Counted from the first letter of the stretch, positions 29,333 to 39,337 are shown. The stretch is 64,000 nt of DNA from Hyphomicrobium sp. (GCA_022844105.1 JALHMJ010000001.1:62001-126000), one strand, 5' to 3'. Notes: a model not told the origin generated them from the sequence alone. Translations and numbers: made by a program.

Positions 29333-29914
29333 GTGGCACGTGGACCTCAGGAAAAGCGCGGACGTGATCGCGATCGCGAAAAAGTCGATAGCGAATTCAC
29401 CGACAAACTCGTGCACATCAATCGTGTTGCGAAGGTCGTGAAGGGCGGCAAGCGGTTCGGCTTCGCGGCTCTCGTGGTCGTCGGCGATCTGCGCGGCCGC
29501 GTTGGCTTCGGCCACGGCAAGGCGCGCGAAGTGCCCGAGGCGATCCGCAAGGCCACGGAAGCGGCCCGCCGCAATCTCGTGCGGGTGCCGTTGCGCGATG
29601 CCCGCACGCTGCACCACGACAGCGAGGGCCGGCACGGTTCAGGCAAGGTTGTCGTGCGCTCGGCGCCGGCTGGTACCGGGATCATCGCGGGCGGCGCCAT
29701 GCGCGCCGTGTTCGAGATGCTCGGCGTGCAGGATGTCGTTGCCAAATCGCTCGGCTCCACCAATCCGTACAATGTCGTGCGCGCCACCTTCGACGCCCTC
29801 AAGGGTCAGGAGAATCCGCGTGGCGTCGCGGCTCGTCGCAATCTCAAGGTTTCCGACATCGTGGCTCGCCGCCGCGATGGTTCGGTCGCCGCAGAGGCTG
29901 GCGCCGACCTTTAA
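29333..29914 (+). CDS. rpsE: 30S ribosomal protein S5
   Basis: S5 contributes to decoding accuracy. GTG 29333 lies 7 nt after AAGGA and gives 193 residues ([20 protein letters not shown]); a TTG at 29327 is less likely. The conserved [19 protein letters not shown] and [20 protein letters not shown] are present. The usual spectinomycin-loop region near residues 20-35 is not obviously altered. Confidence 0.95.
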   Translation: MARGPQEKRGRDRDREKVDSEFTDKLVHINRVAKVVKGGKRFGFAALVVVGDLRGRVGFGHGKAREVPEAIRKATEAARRNLVRVPLRDARTLHHDSEGRHGSGKVVVRSAPAGTGIIAGGAMRAVFEMLGVQDVVAKSLGSTNPYNVVRATFDALKGQENPRGVAARRNLKVSDIVARRRDGSVAAEAGADL

Positions 29915-29943
29915 CGGTCGCGCCTATCCGAAGGAACGCTTTC

Positions 29944-30138
29944 ATGGCTGACACGAAGAAGACCGTCACGGTCGAGCAATACGCGAGCGCGAACCGTCGC
30001 CCGGAAAAGCAGACGATGACCTTGCGCGGTCTGGGTCTCGACAAACTTCACCGCCGCCGCACGCTGGAAGATACTCCGTCCGTGCGCGGTATGATTAATT
30101 CCATCCCCCACCTCGTTCGCGTCGTCGACGAGGCCTGA
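29944..30138 (+). CDS. rpmD: 50S ribosomal protein L30
   Basis: This is a small peripheral large-subunit protein. The 64 residues include [20 protein letters not shown] and [20 protein letters not shown], a typical alphaproteobacterial L30. AAGGAAC precedes the start by 7 nt. It is followed by a 33-bp gap to rplO. Confidence 0.95.
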   Translation: MADTKKTVTVEQYASANRRPEKQTMTLRGLGLDKLHRRRTLEDTPSVRGMINSIPHLVRVVDEA

Positions 30139-30171
30139 GGCACTTACACAGGTTTGAGGAGCGCCACGTCC

Positions 30172-30720
30172 ATGCGGCTCAATGAGATCAACGACAACGC
30201 TGGCGCGCGCAAGCGGCGCGTCCGCATCGGCCGCGGTATCGGTTCGGGCTGCGGCAAGACCGGTGGCCGGGGCGGCAAAGGCCAGACGGCTCGCTCGGGT
30301 GTCGCCATCGGCGGCTTTGAAGGTGGCCAGATGCCTCTGCATCGGCGTCTGCCCAAGCGCGGCTTCAATAAGTGGCGCGCCAAGGACTTCAATGAGATCA
30401 ACGTCGGCGCGCTGCAGAAAGCGGTCGAGGATGGCAAGCTGAAGGCCGGTCAGACGGTCGACGTGGCAGCTCTCATCGCGGCCGGGGTTCTGCGCCGCGA
30501 GAAAGATGGCCTGCGCGTTCTGGGTACAGGCGAACTGAAGACCAAACTGTCGGTTTCAGCAAACGGCGCTTCGGCAACGGCCAAGGCTGCCATTGAGAAC
30601 GCCGGCGGTTCGTTGTCGATCATTGCGGTCAAGGTGCTGGAAGCCGACGAAATCAAGCGCAAGAAGACGGCTGCCAAAAAGGCGGGCTCGGGCAAGTCCG
30701 CGGCGAAGTCGGAGGACTAG
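30172..30720 (+). CDS. rplO: 50S ribosomal protein L15
   Basis: L15 is a late-assembly protein. ATG 30172 follows GAGGAG (30156-30161) and opens [20 protein letters not shown], giving 182 residues. The glycine-rich N-terminal loop ([20 protein letters not shown]) is characteristic. The C-terminal tail is Lys/Ala/Ser-rich and longer than in E. coli (144 residues). Confidence 0.95.
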   Translation: MRLNEINDNAGARKRRVRIGRGIGSGCGKTGGRGGKGQTARSGVAIGGFEGGQMPLHRRLPKRGFNKWRAKDFNEINVGALQKAVEDGKLKAGQTVDVAALIAAGVLRREKDGLRVLGTGELKTKLSVSANGASATAKAAIENAGGSLSIIAVKVLEADEIKRKKTAAKKAGSGKSAAKSED

Positions 30721-30863
30721 TCTGGCAGGGCTGCGCCTGTCATCCCATAACTTGTCGACGCCGGATTGCAGTGTTCCGGTCTGTCCACGATGGGATGTGC
30801 GGTCGTTGCAGCCATGGCGTTGTTTCAGCGCCGCCCGGCTGGCGAAGGTCAGGAGAGAGCACG

Positions 30864-32234
30864 ATGGTATCCGCTGCCGAGCAGCTTGCCTCGAACTTGA
30901 ATTTCGGGGCCTTCGCGAAAGCGCAGGATCTGAAACAGCGCCTGTGGTTCACCCTCGGTGCGCTGCTGGTCTATCGTCTGGGCACTTTCATACCTATGCC
31001 GGGCATCAATGCGGATGCCTTCGCCGCGGCGTTCAAGGCGCAATCGTCCGGCATTTTGGGCATGTTCAACATGTTCGCAGGCGGCGCCATCGAGCGGCTG
31101 GCGATCTTTGCTTTGAACATCATGCCGTATATTTCGGCGTCGATCATTATTCAGATCATGACTTCGGTTTCGCCGAAGCTCGAAGCGCTGAAGAAGGAAG
31201 GTGAGAGCGGCCGTAAGCAAATCAACCAGTACACGCGTTATTTGACGGTGCTGCTGGCTACGCTGCAGGCTTATGGCATCGCGATCGGCTTGGAAGGATC
31301 GTCCTCGGGAGAGGCAGGCGCAATTGTCAAAGATCCCGGCTGGTTCTTCCGGTTCTCGACGGTGATTACGCTGGTCGGCGGGACGATGTTTCTGATGTGG
31401 CTTGGTGAGCAGATCACGCAGCGCGGCGTTGGTAACGGCATTTCTCTGATCATCTTTGCCGGCATCGTCGCCGGGCTGCCGACGGCGCTGGCCGGGCTGT
31501 TCGAACTGGCGCGGGCGGGTTCGATTTCAACCCCGCTGCTGTTCGGATTGATCCTGCTGATGCTTTCGGTCGTCGCGGCCGTCGTTTTCATCGAACGGGC
31601 CCAGCGGCGGCTCCTCATCCAGTACCCGAAGCGACAAGTCGGCAACCGGATGTCGCAAGGCGAGTCCTCGCATTTGCCGCTCAAGTTGAACTCTGCCGGC
31701 GTTATCCCGCCGATCTTCGCTTCGTCGCTGCTGCTGCTGCCGATCACGGTGGCTCAGTTCATGGGCTCGGGCGGCGGACCTGGCACCGAGTGGCTGAATT
31801 CTGTTGTTGCGTCTTTGGGCATGGGGCAGCCGGTGCACATGCTGCTGACTGCCGCGCTCATCATCTTCTTTGCCTTTTTCTATACAGCGCTGGTCTTCAA
31901 CCCGAAGGAAACGGCCGACAATCTGCGCAAATACGGCGGCTTCCTACCCGGCATCCGTCCCGGTGAAAAGACTGCGGAATACATAGATTATGTGCTGACG
32001 CGCATCACAACGGTCGGCGCTCTTTACCTGGCCGCTGTTTGCGTGTTGCCGGAATTCCTCGTGTCTTATGCCGCGCTGCCGTTCTACTTCGGTGGTACGT
32101 CGCTGCTGATCGCTGTGTCCGTAACCATGGACACGGTCGCCCAGGTTCAGAGTCACCTGCTGGCGCATCAGTACGAAGGTCTCATCAAGAAGGCTAAGCT
32201 GCGCGGGGCCACGAGTAACAGGGGCCGCCGGTGA
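30864..32234 (+). CDS. secY: Preprotein translocase subunit SecY
   Basis: SecY is the pore subunit of the Sec channel, with about ten membrane helices. ATG 30864 follows AGGAGAG and gives 456 residues; the upstream in-frame region lacks SecY similarity. The plug region (GMFNMFAGGAIERLAIFALN) and the conserved loops RQVGNRMSQGESSHLPLKLN and GGFLPGIRPGEKTAEYIDYV are present. The last codons overlap the adk start by 4 nt. Confidence 0.97.
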   Translation: MVSAAEQLASNLNFGAFAKAQDLKQRLWFTLGALLVYRLGTFIPMPGINADAFAAAFKAQSSGILGMFNMFAGGAIERLAIFALNIMPYISASIIIQIMTSVSPKLEALKKEGESGRKQINQYTRYLTVLLATLQAYGIAIGLEGSSSGEAGAIVKDPGWFFRFSTVITLVGGTMFLMWLGEQITQRGVGNGISLIIFAGIVAGLPTALAGLFELARAGSISTPLLFGLILLMLSVVAAVVFIERAQRRLLIQYPKRQVGNRMSQGESSHLPLKLNSAGVIPPIFASSLLLLPITVAQFMGSGGGPGTEWLNSVVASLGMGQPVHMLLTAALIIFFAFFYTALVFNPKETADNLRKYGGFLPGIRPGEKTAEYIDYVLTRITTVGALYLAAVCVLPEFLVSYAALPFYFGGTSLLIAVSVTMDTVAQVQSHLLAHQYEGLIKKAKLRGATSNRGRR

Positions 32235-32824
32235 AGCTTATACTTCTCGGACCGCCCGGAGCCGGCAAGGGAACGCAGGCGCAGGTGCTCGCCGAAAAGC
32301 ATGGACTGGTGCAGCTCTCGACGGGCGAAATGCTGCGCGCCGCTGTCAAAGCCGGTAGCGAGATCGGCCGCAAGGCCGAAGCCATCATGAAGAATGGCGG
32401 GCTGGTATCGGACGAGATCGTGATTGGCATCATTGCCGACCGGATCGAACAACCCGACTGCGCCAGAGGCTTTATCCTCGACGGGTTTCCACGCACTTTA
32501 AAACAGGCCGACGCGCTCGGCAGTTTGTTGACATCCAAGGACAAGGATCTCGATGCCGTTATCGAGATCAAGGTCGACGATACTATCCTGGTTTCGCGCA
32601 TTGAGACCCGTGCGAGCGAAACGCTCGCCGCCGGGGGCGCCGTTCGGGCGGACGACAATGCCGAGGCCTTGAAGACCCGTCTCATGGCCTACTACCGTGA
32701 GACGGCACCACTGATTGGTTATTACTACGCATATCGGAAATTGAGGACGATCGACGGCATGGCCCCGATCGAAGCCGTTTCCGAGCAGATCGAAGCTGTC
32801 CTCTTGGAGGCGGCAAAGACGTGA
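32231..32824 (+). CDS. adk: Adenylate kinase (short type)
   Basis: Adenylate kinase interconverts ATP plus AMP and two ADP. The 197 residues start with GTG, overlapping the secY stop (GTGA). The P-loop GPPGAGKGTQ is at residues 7-16, the AMP site includes STGEMLRAAV, and DGFPRTLKQADAL is the NMP-lid hinge. The long zinc-binding LID insertion is absent, the short form usual in alphaproteobacteria. Its place behind secY is conserved. Confidence 0.96.
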   Translation: MKLILLGPPGAGKGTQAQVLAEKHGLVQLSTGEMLRAAVKAGSEIGRKAEAIMKNGGLVSDEIVIGIIADRIEQPDCARGFILDGFPRTLKQADALGSLLTSKDKDLDAVIEIKVDDTILVSRIETRASETLAAGGAVRADDNAEALKTRLMAYYRETAPLIGYYYAYRKLRTIDGMAPIEAVSEQIEAVLLEAAKT

Positions 32825-32887
32825 TGTGCCGGGATTAGTCAGGGTTAAAGCTGAGACTATTCTGGTGTGACACGTTTGTTTGGCTGA

Positions 32888-32916
32888 TTGACTGAGGAAC
32901 AGTGCCGAGCTACAAC
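32888..32916 (+). promoter_or_regulatory. Possible promoter for rpsM-rpsK-rpoA-rplQ
   Basis: TTGACT (32888-32893), a 17-bp spacer and TACAAC (32911-32916) lie in the 242-bp gap after adk, about 150 bp before rpsM. The -35 box matches 5 of 6 consensus bases and the -10 box 4 of 6. It would give the alpha cluster its own supply of transcripts. The rest of the gap shows no gene. Confidence 0.48.
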
Positions 32917-33066
32917 ACCGCGCTTTCATGACGCAGGGTTGATGGGATTGGTCGGGCGAAAAAATATCGCAAGGCTGGTTCCGTTTCGTTTTAGCTGGCG
33001 CAAACAATTGCTTGGTTCTCTAGCGGAGTACCCGGCGGCACGGACTAGAAAGCCCAGGAGAAGATC

Positions 33067-33438
33067 GTGGCTCGTATTGCAGGTGTGAACATCCCGACCC
33101 AGAAGCGCGTCGTTATTGCGCTTCAGTATATCCACGGGATCGGCCCCAAGTTTGCTGAGAAGATTTGTACCGGCGTGGGCATTCCCGCCGAGCGCCGCGT
33201 CAGCCAGTTGACGGACGCCGAAGTGCTCCAGATCCGAGAAGCCATCGACCGCGATTACATGGTTGAAGGCGACCTGCGCCGCGAAGTTTCGCAGAACATC
33301 AAGCGTCTCATGGACCTGGGTTGCTATCGCGGTTTGCGTCACCGCAAGGGACTGCCCGTTCGCGGCCAGCGCACACATACGAACGCTCGCACCCGCAAGG
33401 GTCCGGCTAAGCCGATCGCCGGCAAGAAAAAGGCCTAA
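33067..33438 (+). CDS. rpsM: 30S ribosomal protein S13
   Basis: S13 contacts P-site tRNA and bridges the subunits. The 123 residues start with GTG after AGGAG and read [20 protein letters not shown], ending with the basic [18 protein letters not shown]. The gap to rpsK contains a bulged GC-rich stem near 33450-33485. Confidence 0.96.
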   Translation: MARIAGVNIPTQKRVVIALQYIHGIGPKFAEKICTGVGIPAERRVSQLTDAEVLQIREAIDRDYMVEGDLRREVSQNIKRLMDLGCYRGLRHRKGLPVRGQRTHTNARTRKGPAKPIAGKKKA

Positions 33439-33550
33439 CGCTTTCGCGGCCAGCCTGCCCGCTTCGCACGTCGGTGCGGGCTGGCAGTCGGTCGCGGTCA
33501 CGAACAGAAAACGAGCTCCCGCTTCCGGGAGCGCAGGAGTTTGAGAGACG

Positions 33551-33952
33551 ATGGCTAAGGAACAGGCCCAGGGCCGCGCGAAGGTTCGCCGCCGCGAAAA
33601 GAAGAATATTACGTCGGGCGTCGCGCATGTGAGTGCGTCGTTCAACAACACCATGATTACCATCACGGATGCGCAGGGCAATACGCTCGCCTGGTCGTCG
33701 TCGGGAACGATGGGCTTTAAGGGTTCGCGCAAGTCGACACCGTTCGCCGCTCAGATGGCGGCTGAAGATGCCGGCAAAAAGGCCCAGGAACATGGTGTGA
33801 AGGTGCTCGAAGTCGAGGTCTGCGGTCCGGGCTCGGGCCGTGAGAGCGCGCTGCGTGCGCTGCAGGCCGTCGGTTTTCAGATCACCTCGATTCGCGATGT
33901 GACACCCATCCCGCATAACGGCTGCCGGCCGCGCAAGCGCCGTCGCGTCTGA
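33551..33952 (+). CDS. rpsK: 30S ribosomal protein S11
   Basis: S11 is a platform protein near the E site. The 133 residues contain [40 protein letters not shown] and [16 protein letters not shown], the C-terminal signature. The length is normal. Confidence 0.97.
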   Translation: MAKEQAQGRAKVRRREKKNITSGVAHVSASFNNTMITITDAQGNTLAWSSSGTMGFKGSRKSTPFAAQMAAEDAGKKAQEHGVKVLEVEVCGPGSGRESALRALQAVGFQITSIRDVTPIPHNGCRPRKRRRV

Positions 33953-34114
33953 TTTGTTTCACTCCGGACGCTGTGGCCTCCCTGGGTCTGCGCGTCCGAA
34001 ATGCCGTTCCGGCCGCACATTTGCCCCCTGATGTGGCACGGACGATAGACCCCTGGGTAAAGGAGCCGCGCCTTTGGGCGAGATGCGTGCTCAACACCTG
34101 AGAGAGGCCACCAC

Positions 34115-35143
34115 GTGACAAGCAACGTTCTTCAGAAAAACTGGCAAGACCTGATCAAGCCGACAAAGCTCGAAATCATTCCGGGCCGGGATCGCACGCG
34201 TCTGGCGACGGTCATCGCCGAGCCGCTTGAGCGCGGTTTCGGCATGACGCTCGGCAATGCACTCCGGCGCGTTCTGCTGTCGTCGCTGCAGGGTGCCGCC
34301 ATCAAGACGGTACAAATCGACGGTGTTCTGCACGAGTTCTCCTCGATCACCGGCGTGCGCGAGGATGTCACCGATATCATCCTGAACATCAAGGAAATTG
34401 CGCTGCGTCTGCATTCGGACGGCGTCAAGCGCATGGTGCTCAAGAAAGAAGGCGCGGGGGCCGTCAAGGCCGGCGACATCGAGGTTTCCTCCGACGTGGA
34501 AATCCTGAACCCTGAGCACGTGATCTGCCATCTCGACCAGGGCGCTTCGGTGCGGATGGAGTTCACAACAGACATGGGCAAGGGCTATGTGCCGGCGGAG
34601 CGCAACCGTCCCGATGATGCGCCGATCGGTCTTATCGCGGTCGACAGCATCTACACGCCGGTGAAGAAAGTTTCCTACAAGGTAGAGAACACCCGCGAAG
34701 GCCAGATCCTCGATTACGACAAGCTGACGATGACGGTCGAGACAGACGGCTCGGTTCGCGCCGAGGATGCCGTCGCCCTGGCGGCCCGCATCCTGCAGGA
34801 CCAGCTTGCTGTCTTTATCAACTTCGAAGAGCCCAAGAAGCCGCAAGAAGAGACGCGCCATCCGGAGCTGGCGTTTAACGCCGCGCTTTTGAAGAAGGTC
34901 GACGAACTGGAATTGTCGGTGCGTTCAGCCAACTGTCTGAAGAACGACAACATCGTCTACATCGGCGACCTGATCCAAAAGACGGAAGCCGAGATGCTGC
35001 GGACGCCCAACTTCGGCCGCAAGTCGCTCAACGAGATCAAGGAAGTGCTGGCCTCCATGGGCCTGCATCTGGGCATGGAAGTTCCGAATTGGCCGCCAGA
35101 CAACATTGAAGAACTGGCCAAGCGCTTCGAGGACCAATATTAA
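34115..35143 (+). CDS. rpoA: RNA polymerase subunit alpha
   Basis: Two copies of this subunit scaffold RNA polymerase; the C-terminal domain contacts UP elements and activators. The start is GTG 34115 ([16 protein letters not shown]) and the length is 342 residues. The N-terminal domain includes [20 protein letters not shown]. The C-terminal domain includes [20 protein letters not shown] and [20 protein letters not shown]. In the 162-bp gap before it, CGGACGC/GCGTCCG (33965-33971, 33992-33998) forms a hairpin, and a weak promoter-like pair TTGCCC/GATAGA (34021-34026, 34044-34049) is present. Confidence 0.97.
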   Translation: MTSNVLQKNWQDLIKPTKLEIIPGRDRTRLATVIAEPLERGFGMTLGNALRRVLLSSLQGAAIKTVQIDGVLHEFSSITGVREDVTDIILNIKEIALRLHSDGVKRMVLKKEGAGAVKAGDIEVSSDVEILNPEHVICHLDQGASVRMEFTTDMGKGYVPAERNRPDDAPIGLIAVDSIYTPVKKVSYKVENTREGQILDYDKLTMTVETDGSVRAEDAVALAARILQDQLAVFINFEEPKKPQEETRHPELAFNAALLKKVDELELSVRSANCLKNDNIVYIGDLIQKTEAEMLRTPNFGRKSLNEIKEVLASMGLHLGMEVPNWPPDNIEELAKRFEDQY

Positions 35144-35151
35144 GAACAACC

Positions 35152-35192
35152 GCGCATGGCGGCCGGCTCCGCGGAGCGGAGTTGCCATGCGC
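35152..35192 (+). repeat. Hairpin between rpoA and rplQ with the same core as the rplL-rpoB repeats
   Basis: The outer arms GCGCATGGC (35152-35160) and GCCATGCGC (35184-35192) are perfectly complementary. They enclose GGCCGGCTCCGCGGAGCGG, the core of repeat units 2 and 3 upstream of rpoB. The arms differ between the two sites but pair within each, so structure is conserved where sequence is not. No T-run follows. The hairpin lies 8 bp after the rpoA stop. Confidence 0.85.
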
Positions 35193-35260
35193 AAATGATG
35201 ACGAGGCGAGGCCGTAGAACCTCCCCGTAATAACCGGCAGCGAAAAAGAGAGACAACGAC

Positions 35261-35692
35261 ATGCGTCACGGAAGTCTGGGCCGGCGGTTCAACCGCGATA
35301 GCGCCCATCGTCAAGCCATGTTCTCCAACATGGCGGCGGCCCTTATCAAACACGAGCAGATCGTCACAACCTTGCCCAAGGCCAAGGACTTGAAGCGTGT
35401 GATCGATAAGTACATCACACTCGCCAAGCGGGGTGATCTCAATTCCCGTCGTCTGGCCGCTGCGCGCCTGCGCGACGAGGACATGGTCAAGAAGTTGTTC
35501 GACGTGCTTGGTCCGCGCTACAAGTCTCGCACGGGTGGTTATGCCCGCGTCATGAAAGCCGGTTTCCGGTATGGAGACAGTGCGCCGCGCGCCGTTATCG
35601 AACTGGTTGACCGTGACGAGAGCGTCAAGGGCGCCGACGACAAGGCCCGGCACGAGGCCGATGTCGCCGCTCGTGAAGAGGCTGGCGTCTAA
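35261..35692 (+). CDS. rplQ: 50S ribosomal protein L17
   Basis: L17 lies near the tunnel exit. The 143 residues begin [20 protein letters not shown] and contain [20 protein letters not shown] followed by VIELVDRD. The C-terminal acidic/alanine tail is slightly longer than in E. coli. It is the last gene of the superoperon, and a strong terminator follows. Confidence 0.97.
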   Translation: MRHGSLGRRFNRDSAHRQAMFSNMAAALIKHEQIVTTLPKAKDLKRVIDKYITLAKRGDLNSRRLAAARLRDEDMVKKLFDVLGPRYKSRTGGYARVMKAGFRYGDSAPRAVIELVDRDESVKGADDKARHEADVAAREEAGV

Positions 35693-35718
35693 GCCTTTCC
35701 CTTCTGATCCTGACGAGG

Positions 35719-35748
35719 CGCCCGCCGATCAAACCCGGCGGGCGTTTT
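35719..35748 (+). terminator. Intrinsic terminator after rplQ
   Basis: CGCCCGCCG (35719-35727) pairs with CGGCGGGCG (35736-35744), a 9-bp stem with an 8-nt loop, followed by TTTT and a further T-rich stretch. It marks the end of the ribosomal protein clusters. Confidence 0.87.
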
Positions 35749-35859
35749 GCATTTTGACGCGGCGGAGCCCGCGCGCCTTTGTCTTGTCGGGCACATCGCC
35801 TATATCGTCGCTGGCAAGCATGTCTCAGTATGCCAAGGCCGAAGCCGTCGAGGATCTTG

Positions 35860-37305
35860 ATGCGAAACCGAGCCATCGCCTGGGTCATGGGTCTTGCCGG
35901 GCTCTTTGCTGGCGCCGCCGTTTTCGGCTTCGCGGCGAGCTCGGACAGTCAGGCGCAGCAAAAGCTGGCTGAAAAGCAAGTGCCGCCGTCGCGCGAACTG
36001 GTGCAGTATTCGTTTGCGCCGATTGCCCGCAAGGCTTCGCCCGCCGTAGTCAACGTGTATGTCCGCAGGCGCGTGCAGGCGTTTTCGTCGCCTTTTGCCA
36101 ACGATCCCTTCTTCCGACAATTTTTCGGGGACCGCTTCGGACGACCCTCTGAACGCGTGCAAAGTTCGCTGGGATCTGGAGTGATCGTCGCCGATGACGG
36201 CACGATCGTTACAAACACGCACGTGATCAAGGGACGGGGCGAAACCGAAATTCGCGTTGCACTGGCTGACAAGCGGGAATACGACGCGCGCGTTCTGTTG
36301 CAGGACGACAAGACCGATATCGCCATTCTGAAAATCGAGGGCGGCACCGGCCGGTTTCCCGTCATCGCCTTCGAAGACAGCGACACGCTTGAGGTCGGCG
36401 ATCTGGTTCTTGCCATCGGCAACCCATTCGGCGTCGGCCAGACCGTAACGTCGGGCATCGTGTCGGCGCTGGCTCGCACGGAAATCGGCAAATCCGACAG
36501 TCAGGTGTTCATTCAAACGGATGCGGCCATCAATCCGGGCAATTCCGGCGGTGCCTTGATCGACATGTCCGGCCGGCTGATCGGCATCAATACGATGATT
36601 TTCAGCCAGTCCGGAGGTTCACAAGGGATCGGCTTTGCCATTCCCTCGAACCTTGTCCGGCTCTATGCCGAGAGCACTGCTGCGGGCCGTAAGGTCGAGC
36701 GGCCGTGGCTCGGCGCGCTGCTTGAGCCGGTCAACCGTGAAATCGCCGAGGCGCTGGGCCTCGACCGTATCTCGGGTGCAGTCGTTTCGCGGGTGTCGAA
36801 CCGTGGGCCGGGTGCTGCAGCGGGGTTGCAGGCGGGCGACGTCATCACACGCGTTGACGGCTTTGAGGTCGCCGATCCTAGGGCCGTTTACTACCGGATG
36901 ACGACGCGCGGCGTGGGCAACTCCTCGCAGATCGACCTTTTGCGCAACAGCCGGCCCGTGACCATCAACCTGACGCTCGCCGCTCCCCCGCAACCCGGCA
37001 AGGACGATGTGCGCAACCTCGCCGGCGCGCATCCCTTCGACGGGGCGCGGGTTTCGAACATTCTACCCGGGCTTGCCGATGAACTGGGGATCGATGAAGG
37101 CGACGGCGTTGCGATCGTTTCGCTGCGGCCGGGTTCGCTGGCGCAACGGCTTGGCTTTCAGCCGGGCGATGTCATTACGGAACTGCAGCGCCAGCCCATC
37201 GCTGCAATCGCTGACCTAGAGCAGGCACTTGCGACGCGGAAGGGGATTTGGATCGTCGGTATCCGCCGCGGAGGCAAGGCGATGCTGCTGCAGGTGCCCG
37301 GCTGA
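35860..37305 (+). CDS. Periplasmic Do/DegP-family serine protease with two PDZ domains
   Basis: This is an envelope quality-control protease of the HtrA family. ATG 35860 follows GAGGAT by 4-5 nt and gives 481 residues. A signal peptide or anchor covers about residues 5-33 (AIAWVMGLAGLFAGAAVFGF). The catalytic triad is His121 (NTHVIKG), Asp153 (KTDIAIL) and Ser229 (NPGNSGGAL). Two PDZ domains follow, at about 285-370 (GAAAGLQAGDVITRVDG) and 390-480 (GSLAQRLGFQPGDVI). It starts after the rplQ terminator and ends 58 bp before rarA. Which paralogue it is (DegP, DegQ or DegS-like) cannot be settled from the sequence alone. Confidence 0.93.
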   Translation: MRNRAIAWVMGLAGLFAGAAVFGFAASSDSQAQQKLAEKQVPPSRELVQYSFAPIARKASPAVVNVYVRRRVQAFSSPFANDPFFRQFFGDRFGRPSERVQSSLGSGVIVADDGTIVTNTHVIKGRGETEIRVALADKREYDARVLLQDDKTDIAILKIEGGTGRFPVIAFEDSDTLEVGDLVLAIGNPFGVGQTVTSGIVSALARTEIGKSDSQVFIQTDAAINPGNSGGALIDMSGRLIGINTMIFSQSGGSQGIGFAIPSNLVRLYAESTAAGRKVERPWLGALLEPVNREIAEALGLDRISGAVVSRVSNRGPGAAAGLQAGDVITRVDGFEVADPRAVYYRMTTRGVGNSSQIDLLRNSRPVTINLTLAAPPQPGKDDVRNLAGAHPFDGARVSNILPGLADELGIDEGDGVAIVSLRPGSLAQRLGFQPGDVITELQRQPIAAIADLEQALATRKGIWIVGIRRGGKAMLLQVPG

Positions 37306-37351
37306 GCCGGCCAGCACCGTTCGGGCGGTTTCGTCTTTGCTGCCGGCGGCC

Positions 37352-37357
37352 TATAAT
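37352..37357 (+). promoter_or_regulatory. Perfect -10 box directly upstream of rarA
   Basis: TATAAT lies 6 nt before the rarA ATG at 37364. A -10 element here would place the transcription start at or next to the start codon, so the mRNA could be leaderless. The -35 region (around TTTCGT) is poor, and no Shine-Dalgarno sequence precedes the ATG. Confidence 0.45.
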
Positions 37358-37363
37358 CTTGCG

Positions 37364-38674
37364 ATGACGAATTTGTTCGAAGCTGCCGGGCTGGAGAAAA
37401 GTGCGCCTCGCCCGCTGGCGGATCGCTTGCGTCCGCAGATGCTGGCCGAGGTCGCCGGGCAGGACCATCTCGTGGGGCCAGAGGGCAAGCTGACGCGGCT
37501 GCTTAAAGGTGGACGATTGCCGAGCCTCGTTCTGTGGGGGCCGCCGGGCTGCGGCAAGACCACGATCGCGCGGCTCCTGGCCGGCGAAACCAACCTCGCG
37601 TTCGAACAGTTGTCGGCGATTTTCTCCGGTGTGCAGGATTTGCGCAAAGCTTTCGATAAGGCTCGGCTCAACCGCGAGCAGGGTCGCGGCACGCTGCTTT
37701 TCATCGATGAAATCCATCGCTTCAACCGCTCGCAGCAAGACAGCTTCCTGCCGCACGTTGAAGACGGAACCATCACGCTCGTTGGCGCAACGACGGAAAA
37801 TCCGTCGTTTGAACTCAACGCCGCTCTCCTGTCACGAGCCATCGTTCTTACCCTCAACCGCCTCGATGAAACCGCGCTCGAAGGATTGTTGCGGCGTGCG
37901 GAGGCTGAGACTGGACGTTGCCTGCCGCTCGATGAGGATGCTCGCGTGGCGTTGTTGCAGATGGCCGACGGCGATGGCCGCGCCATTCTCAATCTGGCCG
38001 AGGATGTCTTTGCAACGCTTGCTGCCGATGCGGCACCGATCGGACGGGAAGACCTCGTGCGCCTCGTGCAGCGGCGCGCGCCGATTTACGACAAGGGCCG
38101 CGAAGGGCACTACAACCTCATATCCGCCCTGCACAAGGCCGTTCGAGGATCGGACCCTGACGCGGCGCTGTACTGGTTTGCCCGTATGCTCGAAGGCGGC
38201 GAGGACCGGCTGTTCCTCGCCCGCCGGCTGGTGCGCATGGCGGTGGAAGACATTGGCCTTGCCGATCCACAGGCGCTCGTCGTGACCAACGCCGCTAAGG
38301 AAGCCTATGATTTTTTGGGTTCACCGGAAGGCGAACTCGCCTTGAGCCAAGCCGTCCTGTATCTGGCGACCGCGCCGAAATCGAATGCCAACTATGTTGC
38401 CTACAAGGGGGCGATGCGGGCCGCGCGCGAACATGGCTCGCTGTCGCCGCCCAAGATCATTCTCAATGCGCCGACCAAGTTCATGGAGGAAGAGGGGTAC
38501 GGCGAAGGCTATCAGTATGATCACGACGCGCCCGACGGCTTTTCCGGCCAGAACTACTTTCCCGATGAAATGAGGAAGCGGCCGCACTTCTACGATCCGC
38601 CGGAACGAGGCTTTGAGCGGGAGATCCGAAAGAGGCTCGATTATTGGGCAGCGCTGCGCAAAAAGCGCAGCTAA
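37364..38674 (+). CDS. rarA: Replication-associated recombination protein A (RarA/MgsA)
   Basis: RarA is an AAA+ ATPase of the clamp-loader class that acts at stalled replication forks. The 436 residues begin MTNLFEAAGLEKSAPRPLAD. Walker A is GPPGCGKTT, near residues 62-70, and Walker B is LLFIDEIHRFNRSQQD. The C-terminal tetramerisation region includes SDPDAALYWFARMLEGGEDR, MAVEDIGLADPQAL and HFYDPPERGFEREI. The frame extends 45 codons upstream into the protease gene, which is not conserved. It is expected to be cytoplasmic. Confidence 0.95.
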   Translation: MTNLFEAAGLEKSAPRPLADRLRPQMLAEVAGQDHLVGPEGKLTRLLKGGRLPSLVLWGPPGCGKTTIARLLAGETNLAFEQLSAIFSGVQDLRKAFDKARLNREQGRGTLLFIDEIHRFNRSQQDSFLPHVEDGTITLVGATTENPSFELNAALLSRAIVLTLNRLDETALEGLLRRAEAETGRCLPLDEDARVALLQMADGDGRAILNLAEDVFATLAADAAPIGREDLVRLVQRRAPIYDKGREGHYNLISALHKAVRGSDPDAALYWFARMLEGGEDRLFLARRLVRMAVEDIGLADPQALVVTNAAKEAYDFLGSPEGELALSQAVLYLATAPKSNANYVAYKGAMRAAREHGSLSPPKIILNAPTKFMEEEGYGEGYQYDHDAPDGFSGQNYFPDEMRKRPHFYDPPERGFEREIRKRLDYWAALRKKRS

Positions 38675-38791
38675 GAGAGGGGCGGTGCGCCGCCCGCTGG
38701 CGCGGTTCGCCGCCGATGCTATAGTCGGCCGTCGCGGGGGGCGGTGCTTGGGTGCCCGATCGAACGGGAACCCTGGGGGAGTACGTTCGGA

Positions 38792-39337
38792 ATGATCGTG
38801 TTCAAGGATCTTTGGTACGGGCATCCGATCAACGAGAGCGTGCAGACGCCCTGTCTGGCGCCGCGGGATCTCGTCAATCTCGAAGGTCGGCAGATCAAAA
38901 CCGCATTTCCGGTTTTCTCCAACCAGTGCGCAATTCGGATGGGCGTCGCGCTGCGCCGCGCGGGAGTGCAGCCGGCGCAGATTGCGGGATGCTCGCACTG
39001 TTCTGTGCATCCGCGCGAAGACATGCATTTCATCAATGCCAGCCAGCTGGCGAGTGCGATCGCGCGGGCAAACATCGCGGGGGTGGGCCCGATTGAAAAG
39101 TTCACCGGCGCCGAGGCGGCGCAGTTCTACCCCAAGATTTTCGGCCGCACCGGCATCATCTACATCCAAGACTACTGGCATCGCTCGACGGATCAGGGCC
39201 GCGCCACCGGCGATCATATCGACGTGTGGAACGGATATCGCTCGTCCGCCAAGTGGCTGATGGAGTGGTTCTCCTGGATCGGCTACTACTCAAATTATGC
39301 CGGAGCCGGTGAAATCTGGTTCTGGGAAGTCAAGTAA
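38792..39337 (+). CDS. Tae4-like (type VI amidase effector family) cysteine peptidase, orphan
   Basis: The 181 residues resemble the Tae4 family of NlpC/P60-like amidases that cut peptidoglycan cross-bridges. Features seen are SNQCAIRMGVALRRAG with candidate nucleophile Cys46, then GRTGIIYIQDYW and GDHIDVWNGYR with candidate His142 and Asp144. GGGGGAG lies about 10 nt before ATG 38792. There is no signal peptide, and no type VI secretion gene occurs in the window. The next gene encodes a small membrane protein. It could instead be a domesticated cell-wall enzyme or an effector encoded away from its secretion system. The family call rests on motif recognition. Confidence 0.72.
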   Translation: MIVFKDLWYGHPINESVQTPCLAPRDLVNLEGRQIKTAFPVFSNQCAIRMGVALRRAGVQPAQIAGCSHCSVHPREDMHFINASQLASAIARANIAGVGPIEKFTGAEAAQFYPKIFGRTGIIYIQDYWHRSTDQGRATGDHIDVWNGYRSSAKWLMEWFSWIGYYSNYAGAGEIWFWEVK

